Origin: Blastopirellula marina
Lineage (GTDB): Bacteria; Planctomycetota; Planctomycetia; Pirellulales; Pirellulaceae
DNA: 64,000 nt
Direction: 5' to 3'
NCBI RefSeq assembly: GCF_002967765.1
Contig: NZ_PUHY01000016.1
Location: 248,001-312,000 of the forward strand
The notes beneath the pieces are model-generated. The model did not search any database, had not been told where the DNA came from, and saw only the letters and a list, made by a program, of their open reading frames with translations. The position numbers and the translations under genes were made by a program. Below, in pieces: positions 1 through 7,656 of this stretch. Numbering within the stretch: position 1 is the stretch's first letter; each line of letters begins with the position of its first letter.

Positions 1-436
1 CTTGAGGCGACTTGGGCAGCACGACATTCAATGTTCCGTCCTTCATCGTTGCTTCGATCTGCTCTTGCTGGACGGCACATGGCATCGTGATCGTGCGCGA
101 GAATCTGCCGCTACGTCGTTCCACACGATGGTACGTTTCTCCCTTATCCTCTTTCTCTTCCTTCTTTTCGCCGCTGATTGTCAGTTGATTGCCATTGAGC
201 TGAATATCGACTTCATTGGCCGCCACGCCAGGAAGATCGACTCGAACGGTAACCATGTCGGCCGTTTCCTTGATATCGACCGGGGGTGCCATCGCGAAGT
301 AATTCCAGCCATCACCATTTTCGTTCCAGAATCTCTGAATCAGCTGTTCCATCTCGTCCTGCCGGTTCGGAACTCCTCCCCTTTGCGTCCACGGAAACAG
401 CCCCCGAGGCGACGAATTTGTCAATGATTCGTTCAT
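1..436 (-). CDS. Hsp20/alpha-crystallin small heat shock protein (partial)
   Basis: ATP-independent chaperone of the Hsp20 family that holds unfolding proteins. I translated the minus strand from the ATG at 436-434; the frame stays open to the left edge, so the last residues of the C-terminus are missing. The ATG has a good ribosome site (AGGAG, 8 nt away). The alpha-crystallin core is clear: PPVDIKET, then VRVDLPGV, LTISGEKK, a charged EEKEDKGETYHRVERR stretch and GRFSRTITMP, ending in DGTLNVVLPK. The N-terminal arm (about 45 residues, with RFWNENGDGW) is short. It is the first member of the stress/oxygen gene group 1-7627. A palindrome shared with csrA and the zinc-ribbon gene lies 150 bp upstream. 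Family certain; exact class unknown. Confidence 0.93.
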   Translation of the reverse strand, partial: MNESLTNSSPRGLFPWTQRGGVPNRQDEMEQLIQRFWNENGDGWNYFAMAPPVDIKETADMVTVRVDLPGVAANEVDIQLNGNQLTISGEKKEEKEDKGETYHRVERRSGRFSRTITMPCAVQQEQIEATMKDGTLNVVLPKSPQ

Positions 437-585
437 CACTTTCTCCTTTCCTAAGCAGGGTGAACACGAGTTTTCTCCTCGCGCGACCCTCACCTGGAAG
501 GCCGTCACGAGGAGCTTTGCCTTACCACTACCTTCATTTTGCAAATTCCGAAAAATGAAAACATCGACAATGGCACGAATACCGC

Positions 586-602
586 ATGGTGGGAACCACC
601 AG
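586..602. promoter_or_regulatory. Candidate operator A (upstream of hsp20)
   Basis: The palindrome TGGTGG-GAA-CCACCA occupies 587-601. Read towards hsp20 (minus strand) it is TGGTGG-TTC-CCACCATG. The same architecture, with an identical gene-proximal half CCACCATG, occurs upstream of csrA (1377-1393) and of the zinc-ribbon gene (4264-4280). It lies 150 bp from the hsp20 start, just beyond the 3' end of the BON gene. The repeat is directly visible; that it is the binding site of the neighbouring response regulator is inference. Confidence 0.55.
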
Positions 603-608
603 CCACTC

Positions 609-905
609 TTAGCAGCGGCTCTCGCTCGAACGGACGCTACTTAGCCCGGTCGAATTGATAACATCGACTTCGTTAACCAGACGATTAACATGGGGAACAT
701 CTCGTAGTAGTTCTTGGAGGTTCTGCTTCAAGTAGAAGGTCGGAACGCATCCACTCAAGATGAGTTTCCCTTGCTCGAATTCGGCAGTCACCTTGCGAAA
801 CATAAAACCATGTCGGCAGTTGTCGATCCGACGTCGTACGGTGCGTATTACGTCTTCCCGACGCATCCGCTTTGGTGAAGGAATCTGTTTCAGATTGTTG
901 ACCAT
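609..905 (-). CDS. BON-domain protein
   Basis: Small (98 aa) BON-domain-like protein. The visible core is VIRTVRRRIDN...TAEFEQGKLILSGCVPTFYLKQNLQELLRDVPHVNRLVNEVDV, the usual BON layout of a helix, a G-x-L-x-L-x-G strand turn and a terminal V-x-N-x-V strand. BON domains are known from OsmY-like stress proteins and bind membranes or ligands. I chose the ATG at 905 because AGGAG precedes it; the longer frame to 962 has no such site. No signal peptide is visible, so it is probably cytoplasmic. It lies 105 bp downstream of csrA on the same strand and may share its transcript. Confidence 0.75.
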   Translation of the reverse strand: MVNNLKQIPSPKRMRREDVIRTVRRRIDNCRHGFMFRKVTAEFEQGKLILSGCVPTFYLKQNLQELLRDVPHVNRLVNEVDVINSTGLSSVRSSESRC

Positions 906-1010
906 GATGATTCTCCTGACTTGAGCATGAAGGGGGGATCTTGGCGGGAAATCTGCTTCCATCGGGGGCGATACGCAGAATTCCTCAGGGGTATGGTTTG
1001 AGGTCGTCGT

Positions 1011-1235
1011 CTAGCCAACTGGAACGAATGCGGTCGACTCGTGCTGTTGAAGCATTGGGGCGGCTTCCGCCGACACGCCAGCCAGGCGTTCGGCAACTTC
1101 CGAACGGTGAATTGGGATTTCCGGTGGGCCTTCAAAGCCAAATCGAATCGTTTTTCCGGAGATACCGAGAACGACAAGAGTCACATCGTTTCCGATCTGA
1201 ATCTTCTGTCCCGGCTTGCGGCTGAGTACCAACAT
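1011..1235 (-). CDS. csrA: Carbon storage regulator CsrA
   Basis: RNA-binding post-transcriptional regulator that binds GGA motifs in leaders and blocks or alters translation. The 74 aa protein opens with the canonical MLVLSRKPGQKIQIG and continues with VTLVVLGISGKTIRFGFEGP and EIPIHRSEV, which are the core strands and RNA-binding edge of CsrA. Length is normal, with a longer C-terminal tail. The ATG has a strong AGGAGG site. It sits in the stress/oxygen cluster, upstream of the BON gene on the same strand and divergent from the sensor kinase. A candidate operator lies 142 bp upstream. Confidence 0.95.
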   Translation of the reverse strand: MLVLSRKPGQKIQIGNDVTLVVLGISGKTIRFGFEGPPEIPIHRSEVAERLAGVSAEAAPMLQQHESTAFVPVG

Positions 1236-1579
1236 ATTCGCTCCTCCTGGCGTGTGATTTGGTTGCTGGTTGTTTGTACCATGGGCAGATGACGAGCGTC
1301 ACAAAACCGACGCCGCGACCCATGAAATATGACGACTTTGCCGATGTTGACGAATAGAAATTACCACCGTCTAGACATGGTGGTTTCCGCCATATCGATC
1401 TGATTTCGGACGGCCTACAATCCGGAGATCGATCGTGGATTATGGCGACCGATATCGATGTTCACTTACAAGTAATTTGCCTTCCTTAGAAAACCCGTTC
1501 TTCATAGTCTGTAGTGAATCGGCAAGTCTCCCAGAGCCGGCGTAAGATCCGTTGAACGCTTGCTTTACTTCGTCGTATC
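1236..1579. other. Intergenic region between divergent csrA and sensor kinase
   Basis: Gene-free 344 bp between two divergent genes, so it should carry both promoters. It holds operator B (1377-1393) and a further half-site ACCACC at 1363-1368 separated from it by a GTCTAGAC palindrome. I recognise no small gene or RNA here. Confidence 0.6.
1377..1393. promoter_or_regulatory. Candidate operator B (csrA / sensor kinase)
   Basis: ATGGTGG-TTT-CCGCCAT, a 7+3+7 palindrome with one mismatch. Read towards csrA it is ATGGCGG-AAA-CCACCATG, matching operator C in 16 of 18 positions. It lies 142 bp upstream of csrA and 187 bp upstream of the kinase start. The orientation of the conserved CCACCATG half suggests that csrA is the main target, but the kinase promoter could be controlled as well. 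Confidence 0.55.
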
Positions 1580-3532
1580 ATGGACATAAATCGAAAGACA
1601 TTGCCACGATCAATTTCTGCCAGCGCTAGGCCTGGAGAAGCAAACGCCACGATGTTTCGATCATCGGAATTCGAGCGCTCCCCGAGTGAGCAACCTTTGA
1701 CGGTCGTCGTCATCGACGAGGACGCTGCTGCACAAGCGAGAATTAGAGAAACATTCGTCTCCGATAGGTACGAATGGCTGTTTCTCGATCCGGAACCAGA
1801 GAATCTGACACGCATCGACTGGACTCTGGTTTCTGCCGTTCTTTTTGCCCCCTCAGCGCAAACTGGTTGCGAAATACTCGACAAACTTCAAGAATTGGCT
1901 CCTCAAGTCTTTCTCGTTTTACTGATTAGCCACGAAGGCGTGCCTGACAACCTGCCATCATCCAACCGGGAACCTTTCGACTATCTTCGTAAGCCGATCG
2001 ATCCCAATCGCCTGCGGGCCTGTATTCAGCGAATTGCTCAGCTGACGGCGACTCAGCGATCGCTGATGGCAGAGGCGCACGCTCGTCATCGGGCGGAAGC
2101 CCAAAACCATTTGCTGGCCGATGCCGTTTCGCAGATGGGTGACTGTGTCATTGTCACCGACTGTTACCTCGATCATCCTGGTCCGCGAATCGTTTACGTC
2201 AACGACGCCGTTTGCCAAACGACCGGCTATTCGCGGGAAGAATTAGTGGGACAGTCACCGCGCATTCTCCAAGGCGAGAAGACCGATCGAGAATTAATGA
2301 CACAACTGCGGGACGACCTAACCGCTGGTCGTTCGTTTCGCTGTCAATTGGCGAACTATCGGAAAGATGGATCGACCTACGATGCCGAACTCTTCATCAC
2401 GCCGGTCGTTGACGAAGAGACGCGCTGCACTCATTTTGTCTCTGTTCATCGCGACATTACCGAGCGAAAGGAAACGCTTAAGGCCTTAAGTGAAGGGGAA
2501 GAACAACTGCGGGCAATCCTCAACACGGCAATCGATGCCATCATCACGATCGATTATCGCGGGACTATCGTCGCCGCCAATCCGGCAACACACCGCATGT
2601 TCGGCTATCGAGCGGACGAACTTATCGGTCAGAATGTGAAGTTGCTTATGCCGGAACCTTATCATTCCGAGCACGATTCCAACTTGGAACGCTACCTGCA
2701 GACTGGTCAGGCTAAGATTATCGGCGTTGGCCGCGAGGTCGTTGGCAAACGCAAAGATGGTTCGACGTTCCCGCTGAGTCTCGCCATCAGCAAGATCGAT
2801 CGACCGCCTCTCTTTACCGGAATCTTGCGAGACATCTCGGCCCTGAAAGAGTTGCAAACCCAAGTGCTGGAGATTGCCGCGGAAGAAGATCGTCGTATCG
2901 GGCAGGAACTGCACGACAGTGTGCAGCAGGAATTGACAGGACTCGGCCTGCTGGCGCAAACGGTTTCGGAGATGATGTCGGATGATATGCCCTGGGCCGC
3001 AGCATGTGAGCCGCGAATAGCCAAAATCCGCAAAATGATCGATCGTGTGGCAAAAGGCATAGCGGAAACAGGCCGAAAAGTCCATCAACTTTCTAGAGGC
3101 TTGGTGCCCGTCGAGATCGATGCCGAAGGGCTTCGTTCGGCGCTAACGGAATTGGCGGCTACCGTCGAGGAAAGATACAATATCGCATGTCGTTTTATCT
3201 CGCGGGGGGATATCGATTTGACGAACAACTTCGCGGCCACTCACCTCTTTCGCATTGTCCAAGAGGCCGTGAATAATGCCATCAAACATGGAGGCGCAAA
3301 TCAAATCAATATCTCAATGATAGGCCGCGAGAAATCAATACTGTTGGAAGTGCTGGACAATGGAAGCGGCATTTCCGCGAAGCAACCATCCGGGGCAGGC
3401 TTGGGCTTGCGAATCATGGCATACCGTGCCGGGTTAATCGGAGCAAGTGTCCAGGTTTCAAACGGTGAGTCTGGCGGTACGCTTGTTCGTTCCATCATTT
3501 CGCGAGGAAACATCGACCATGCCGAGCAGTAA
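1580..3532 (+). CDS. Sensor histidine kinase with degenerate receiver, two PAS domains (second FixL-like) and HisKA_3 core
   Basis: Cytoplasmic two-component sensor; no membrane segment. Domains: receiver-like fold at residues 39-152 without the phospho-acceptor Asp (AVLFAPSA at the expected strand); PAS1 at about 177-297, LOV-like in sequence but with Pro where LOV photoreceptors carry Cys (GQSPRILQG); PAS2 at about 305-422; HisKA_3 dimerisation helix with EEDRRIGQELHDS, phospho-His445; ATPase domain at about 550-640 with NNAIKHGG, DNGSGI and GAGLGLRI. PAS2 contains EHDSNLERYLQTG..KIIGVGREVVGKRKDGSTFP. His365, Arg371 and Arg385 keep the spacing of FixL His200, Arg206 and Arg220, so oxygen sensing through haem is likely (inference). 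It overlaps the response regulator by 14 bp. The start is uncertain: ATG 1580, or ATG 1652 with a weak GGAG further upstream. Confidence 0.93.
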   Translation: MDINRKTLPRSISASARPGEANATMFRSSEFERSPSEQPLTVVVIDEDAAAQARIRETFVSDRYEWLFLDPEPENLTRIDWTLVSAVLFAPSAQTGCEILDKLQELAPQVFLVLLISHEGVPDNLPSSNREPFDYLRKPIDPNRLRACIQRIAQLTATQRSLMAEAHARHRAEAQNHLLADAVSQMGDCVIVTDCYLDHPGPRIVYVNDAVCQTTGYSREELVGQSPRILQGEKTDRELMTQLRDDLTAGRSFRCQLANYRKDGSTYDAELFITPVVDEETRCTHFVSVHRDITERKETLKALSEGEEQLRAILNTAIDAIITIDYRGTIVAANPATHRMFGYRADELIGQNVKLLMPEPYHSEHDSNLERYLQTGQAKIIGVGREVVGKRKDGSTFPLSLAISKIDRPPLFTGILRDISALKELQTQVLEIAAEEDRRIGQELHDSVQQELTGLGLLAQTVSEMMSDDMPWAAACEPRIAKIRKMIDRVAKGIAETGRKVHQLSRGLVPVEIDAEGLRSALTELAATVEERYNIACRFISRGDIDLTNNFAATHLFRIVQEAVNNAIKHGGANQINISMIGREKSILLEVLDNGSGISAKQPSGAGLGLRIMAYRAGLIGASVQVSNGESGGTLVRSIISRGNIDHAEQ

Positions 3533-4196
3533 TTTCGGTACCTCTGTGGTCCCCATGCGAATTTTGCTCGTCGACGACCATCCCCTGGTCCGAGAAGGGC
3601 TGGCTGCACGAATCGAGGCGCAGCCCGACTTGGAAGTGTGTGGCGAGGTGGGCACGATTCAAGGAGCCCTGGCCGCATTCCAAGAATCGCTTCCCGACTT
3701 GACCATCGTCGATATCCAGTTGGAAGATGGCAACGGAATCGACCTGATTAAAGACATCCACTGCCGCGCTCCTCATGCGCGGATGCTGGTAGTTTCGGCC
3801 TTCGACGAAACTTTATACGCCGAACGAGCCCTGCGGGCCGGAGCTCTCGGATACATCAATAAGCGTGAACTCCAAGACAAAGTTCTCGAAGCAATCCGAA
3901 CCGTGCTCAATGGCGAACGCTATTTGAGCGGCAAGATGACGCAGCACCTTTTGAGTCAGGCCGTGAATCAGAAGGGGAGCCCTGCGGCTGATCCGGTCGA
4001 ACGGCTAAGTGATCGCGAGTTGGAAGTCTTCCAGATGATTGGCAACGGCATGACAACTGCCGCAATTGCCCATCAGCTTCATTTGAGCGTGCACACTATC
4101 GACACGCATCGTGAGAAGCTCCGTCACAAACTCGGTGTGAAGAACGGAGCGGAACTGATGAAGCTGGCCGTTCAATGGGTTCTGGAGAATGGCTGA
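3519..4196 (+). CDS. NarL/FixJ-family response regulator
   Basis: Transcription factor partner of the upstream kinase. Receiver domain with the acidic pair Asp19-Asp20 (LVDDHPLVREG), phospho-acceptor Asp65 (TIVDIQLEDG) and the terminal Lys in GYINKRE. The C-terminal LuxR-type HTH reads LSDRELEVFQMIGNGMTTAAIAHQLHLSVHTIDTHREKLRHKLG. I place the start at ATG 3519, preceded by GAGG, giving 225 aa and a 14 bp overlap with the kinase stop, which implies translational coupling. ATG 3555 is an alternative. Three palindromes in the surrounding intergenic regions are candidate binding sites. Confidence 0.93.
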   Translation: MPSSNFGTSVVPMRILLVDDHPLVREGLAARIEAQPDLEVCGEVGTIQGALAAFQESLPDLTIVDIQLEDGNGIDLIKDIHCRAPHARMLVVSAFDETLYAERALRAGALGYINKRELQDKVLEAIRTVLNGERYLSGKMTQHLLSQAVNQKGSPAADPVERLSDRELEVFQMIGNGMTTAAIAHQLHLSVHTIDTHREKLRHKLGVKNGAELMKLAVQWVLENG

Positions 4197-4263
4197 GCAA
4201 CTATTAATGCCAGATCTCCAATTGCAATAACAAGTATTTTCTATTTGTTAGATTTATTCGCGG

Positions 4264-4280
4264 ATGGCGGAATCCACCAT
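4264..4280. promoter_or_regulatory. Candidate operator C (upstream of zinc-ribbon gene)
   Basis: ATGGCGG-AAT-CCACCAT, a 7+3+7 palindrome with one mismatch, followed by G so that the proximal half is CCACCATG as in sites A and B. It lies 116 bp upstream of the zinc-ribbon gene and 67 bp after the response regulator stop. Confidence 0.55.
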
Positions 4281-4395
4281 GCACGAATCGAACGGTTTGC
4301 GATAGCCTGAAGAGAAGTAATCGAGCCACATCATCTGATGAGGGGCGAACACTTCGTCCCGATAGTCAGCTGAACTGTTCATTCAAGAGGCTGTC

Positions 4396-4698
4396 ATGAA
4401 CAGGAAAATACCAACGTTCTTCGTTCGATCATGCGAAGTCTGCGGGCGACGGCTGGAGATTCCGGTCAGCCTTCTTGGTCAGCACGTAAATTGCGAGCAT
4501 TGTGGCGCAACGTTCACTGCCCACGATCCTTCGCATCCCAATCATCCCCATATGGATGCCTCATCGGAATTCATGCAGCGGGTCGAATTGTTGCTAGCGA
4601 TTGCCGACAACCAACGAGGGCACACGTTCAACTCGGCACTTGAATCGAGCTTGGACGAGAAAACATCGCGCCAGTCTGATTCTCATCTTTCGCGCTGA
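4396..4698 (+). CDS. Small zinc-ribbon protein
   Basis: Unknown 100 aa protein. It has one zinc-ribbon, Cys13-x2-Cys16 (SCEVCGRRL) and Cys33-x2-Cys36 (NCEHCGATF), with the glycine placement typical of the short ribbon used in many planctomycete proteins. A short hydrophilic tail contains a helix (EFMQRVELLLAIADNQ). There is no signal peptide or membrane segment. It is directly downstream of the kinase/regulator pair, and a copy of the cluster's palindrome lies 116 bp upstream, which suggests it belongs to the regulon. Function unknown; a protein- or nucleic-acid-binding adaptor is possible. Confidence 0.7.
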   Translation: MNRKIPTFFVRSCEVCGRRLEIPVSLLGQHVNCEHCGATFTAHDPSHPNHPHMDASSEFMQRVELLLAIADNQRGHTFNSALESSLDEKTSRQSDSHLSR

Positions 4699-4939
4699 AA
4701 TTTTCATTTCCACCGACGTCTCGCTGCAAACCGTAGCGCTGCCTAGTTTTGCTGTTCTCGCCTCTTGGCAAACGCCGATTCTGATTCAGTCTTCTTAGTT
4801 GAATCGATGAATACGGCGTGAATGTTTGCGCGAGGACATTCTCGTTCTTATGGCCCCCGGGTCGACATCGAACCCTGCACGTCGACAATGTTCGTAATGC
4901 AAATTGGCTCGATTCCCACCTCGCAGGCGCGTCGGAACT

Positions 4940-7627
4940 ATGTCGGTCTATAATCTCAACGCCATTTTTCGTCCCAAGTCGGTTGCCATTATTGGTGCGA
5001 GCAGCAAAGAGGCGAGCGTCGGAAATACGGTCCTGAAGAACGTGAGAAACGACGGCTTCCCTGGCCACATTTTCGCGGTCAATCCGAAGTACGACGAGTT
5101 GGAAGGACATCCCTGCTTTCCCTCCATTGGCGAGATTCCCGAGAGAATCGATCTGGCGATCATTTGTACGCCGGCCGCAACGGTACCTGATCTGATTCGT
5201 CAGTGCGGCGAAGCAGGTGTACGTGGGATTATCATCCTCTCAGCCGGCTTCCGTGAAATTGGGGCGGAAGGAAAGAAGCTCGAAGAAGACATTGCCAAGG
5301 TCGCCGCAAAGTTCCGCGGTTTGCGGATCGTGGGGCCGAACTGTCTCGGCGTGATGGCGACACACTCAGCACTGAATGCCAGTTTTGCCGCAGCCGCCCC
5401 CGACAAGGGTAAGGTCGCGTTCATTTCGCAGTCAGGGGCCTTATGCACCGCCGTTCTCGACTGGGCGTTCCAAGAGCAAATTGGCTTCTCGTACTTTGTG
5501 TCGGTCGGCAACATGCTGGACGTCGACCTGGGAGACTTGATCGACTACTTCGCCAACGATCCTTGGACCGAATCAATTCTGCTGTATGTCGAGTCGGTAA
5601 AAGAAGCGCGGAAGTTCATGTCAGCCTGCCGATCGTTCGCACGGAATAAGCCGATCATTGTTTATAAAGCAGGTCGCTTCGCCAAGTCAGCTCAAGCCGC
5701 TGCTTCGCACACCGGTGCCATGGCGGGTGTCGACTCCGTATACCAGGCAGCGTTCGATCGCGCGGGTATCGTGCGAGTGAACGAGATTTCCGACATCTTC
5801 GACTGTACCGCCCTGTTGGCCCGCCGCAAGCTTCCGCGAGGTGGCCGCTTGGCAATCGTGACCAATGCCGGTGGCCCAGGTGTGATGGCCACCGACTCGT
5901 TGCTTGCCCGCAACGGCGAGCTGGCCGAAATCTCAGATTCGACCCGCGAGCAGCTTAACGCATTCCTTCCATCGGCATGGTCGCATGGCAATCCGATTGA
6001 TATTCTTGGGGACGCCGATCCGGAGCGACTCGCGAAGACTATGGAGATCGTCCAAGCCGATCCGAACGTCGATGCTATTTTAGTCGTATTTTCTCCACAA
6101 GCGATGAGCCAACCGACCGCCGCGGCCCAAGCGGTGGTCGAGGTCAGCAAGAAGACGACCAAGCCAATTCTGACTTCTTGGATGGGAGGCAAAGCGACGC
6201 ACGAAGGAGTCACGCTGTTTAACGCGGCTAAGATCCCGACTTATCGGGCCCCTGAAGAAGCAGTTAAAGCGTTCATGTACCTCGTCTCGTTCGTCCGAAC
6301 GCATGATGTGCTGTACGAAACGCCGCGTGACATCCCAGTTGGATTCACCCTGGAACGAAGTCGGATGCACACTATCTTCGAGTCGCTTCTCGGAGAGGCC
6401 AGCGATACGCTCAGTGAAATCCAATCGAAAACACTACTCGATGCTTACGAGATTCCCGTCGCGAAACCCCTCTTAGCTCGCGATGCGGACGAAGCAGTCG
6501 TCCTTGCCAAGCGAATTGGCTTTCCCGTAGCAATGAAATTGGTTTCGCCACAGATCACACACAAGACCGACGTGGGAGGTGTCGAGTTGGGCGTTCCGAC
6601 CGAAGAAAAGGTCCGCAAAGCGTTCGAGCGAATCGTTCATTCCGCCAAAAGCTTTAGTCCTGATATCCGAATCGATGGCATTTCGGTACAGCGAATGATT
6701 TCCCACGCCCCTGGCGTCGAACTGATCATCGGGGCACGACGCGACCCGGTGTTCGGTCCGGTACTAATGGTTGGTGCGGGAGGAACCTCTGCCGAGCTTT
6801 TTCGCGATACGGCTCTTGAATTACCGCCAGTCAACGAACGCCTGGCACGACGCATGCTCGAATCGCTCCGTATTTGGCCGCTGTTGAAGGGTTATCGTGG
6901 CGGGCCGGGAATTGATATTGATAAATTGATCGAGATCTTGATTCGCATGTCGTACTTGGTGGCCGACTTCCCAGAAATCAAAGAGCTCGATATCAATCCC
7001 CTGCTGGCCACGCCCCACGGAGTGGTTGCCCTCGACGCGCGGGTTGTGCTGGATCGTACGGTTCGCCTGAATCCGCCACGTCGCTTCGCTCATTTGGCAA
7101 TTCGTCCCTACCCAGAAGAATTCGTCCGCCCAGCCACGATGTCGGATGGCACACCATGCACGATTCGTCCGATCAAGCCGGAAGATGAACCGACGTGGCG
7201 TAAATTCCATGCCGGCTGCTCGCAGAAGACACTGTGGTTTCGGTTTCGCAGCTTCGTGAAAGAGATCACGCACGATATGGCAACGCGATTCTGCTTCATC
7301 GACTACGATCGCGAACTCACGTTCGTAGCGGAAATCGAACAAGACGGGCAACCCAAGATTGTGGGTGTTGCCAACATCATGGCCGACGCGGACCGAGTCG
7401 ATGCCGAATTCGCGGTGATTATCGGCGATGCCCACCAAGGCCTTGGACTCGGGTCCATCCTTACCGATTACTGTCTCGAAATTTGTTGCGATTGGGGCAT
7501 CAAGACGGTCTTGGCCGAAACGTCGCCCGACAATCAGCGGATGCTGGCAATCTTCCAAGAGCGCGGCTTCAAGCTGGATAGCAAGTCCTCGTCCGACGCG
7601 GTCCTATGCCGCAAGGACCTCAAATGA
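4940..7627 (+). CDS. ADP-forming acyl-CoA synthetase-like / GNAT fusion (Pat-type protein acetyltransferase)
   Basis: Fusion of an NDP-forming acyl-CoA synthetase with a C-terminal GNAT domain, the layout of protein lysine acetyltransferase Pat/PatZ. Order: CoA-binding domain from residue 1 (FRPKSVAIIGASSKEASVGNTVLKN), succinyl-CoA-ligase-like domains with SHTGAMAGVD (His257), ATP-grasp domain (about 480-700, SPQITHKTDVGGVELG), then GNAT at about 730-895 with the acetyl-CoA loop GDAHQGLGLGS. The start at ATG 4940 places the CoA-binding domain at the N-terminus; an upstream ATG adds 12 residues of no recognisable kind. His257 is at the position of the phospho-His of active ADP-forming synthetases, so ligase activity may be kept. 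Its place beside an oxygen-sensing system suggests control of acetyl-CoA or acetylation in stress (inference). Confidence 0.92.
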   Translation: MSVYNLNAIFRPKSVAIIGASSKEASVGNTVLKNVRNDGFPGHIFAVNPKYDELEGHPCFPSIGEIPERIDLAIICTPAATVPDLIRQCGEAGVRGIIILSAGFREIGAEGKKLEEDIAKVAAKFRGLRIVGPNCLGVMATHSALNASFAAAAPDKGKVAFISQSGALCTAVLDWAFQEQIGFSYFVSVGNMLDVDLGDLIDYFANDPWTESILLYVESVKEARKFMSACRSFARNKPIIVYKAGRFAKSAQAAASHTGAMAGVDSVYQAAFDRAGIVRVNEISDIFDCTALLARRKLPRGGRLAIVTNAGGPGVMATDSLLARNGELAEISDSTREQLNAFLPSAWSHGNPIDILGDADPERLAKTMEIVQADPNVDAILVVFSPQAMSQPTAAAQAVVEVSKKTTKPILTSWMGGKATHEGVTLFNAAKIPTYRAPEEAVKAFMYLVSFVRTHDVLYETPRDIPVGFTLERSRMHTIFESLLGEASDTLSEIQSKTLLDAYEIPVAKPLLARDADEAVVLAKRIGFPVAMKLVSPQITHKTDVGGVELGVPTEEKVRKAFERIVHSAKSFSPDIRIDGISVQRMISHAPGVELIIGARRDPVFGPVLMVGAGGTSAELFRDTALELPPVNERLARRMLESLRIWPLLKGYRGGPGIDIDKLIEILIRMSYLVADFPEIKELDINPLLATPHGVVALDARVVLDRTVRLNPPRRFAHLAIRPYPEEFVRPATMSDGTPCTIRPIKPEDEPTWRKFHAGCSQKTLWFRFRSFVKEITHDMATRFCFIDYDRELTFVAEIEQDGQPKIVGVANIMADADRVDAEFAVIIGDAHQGLGLGSILTDYCLEICCDWGIKTVLAETSPDNQRMLAIFQERGFKLDSKSSSDAVLCRKDLK

Positions 7628-7656
7628 GGTGGCTTGCGACAAGATCGGGGTGATAG

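Noticed and set aside
906-1010. A fourth copy of the palindrome before the BON gene (TTGGCGGGAAATC near 938)
   Set aside because: Only the left half matches; the second half CCACCA is missing.
2108-2470. Blue-light LOV sensor
   Set aside because: The cysteine required for the flavin adduct is replaced by proline.
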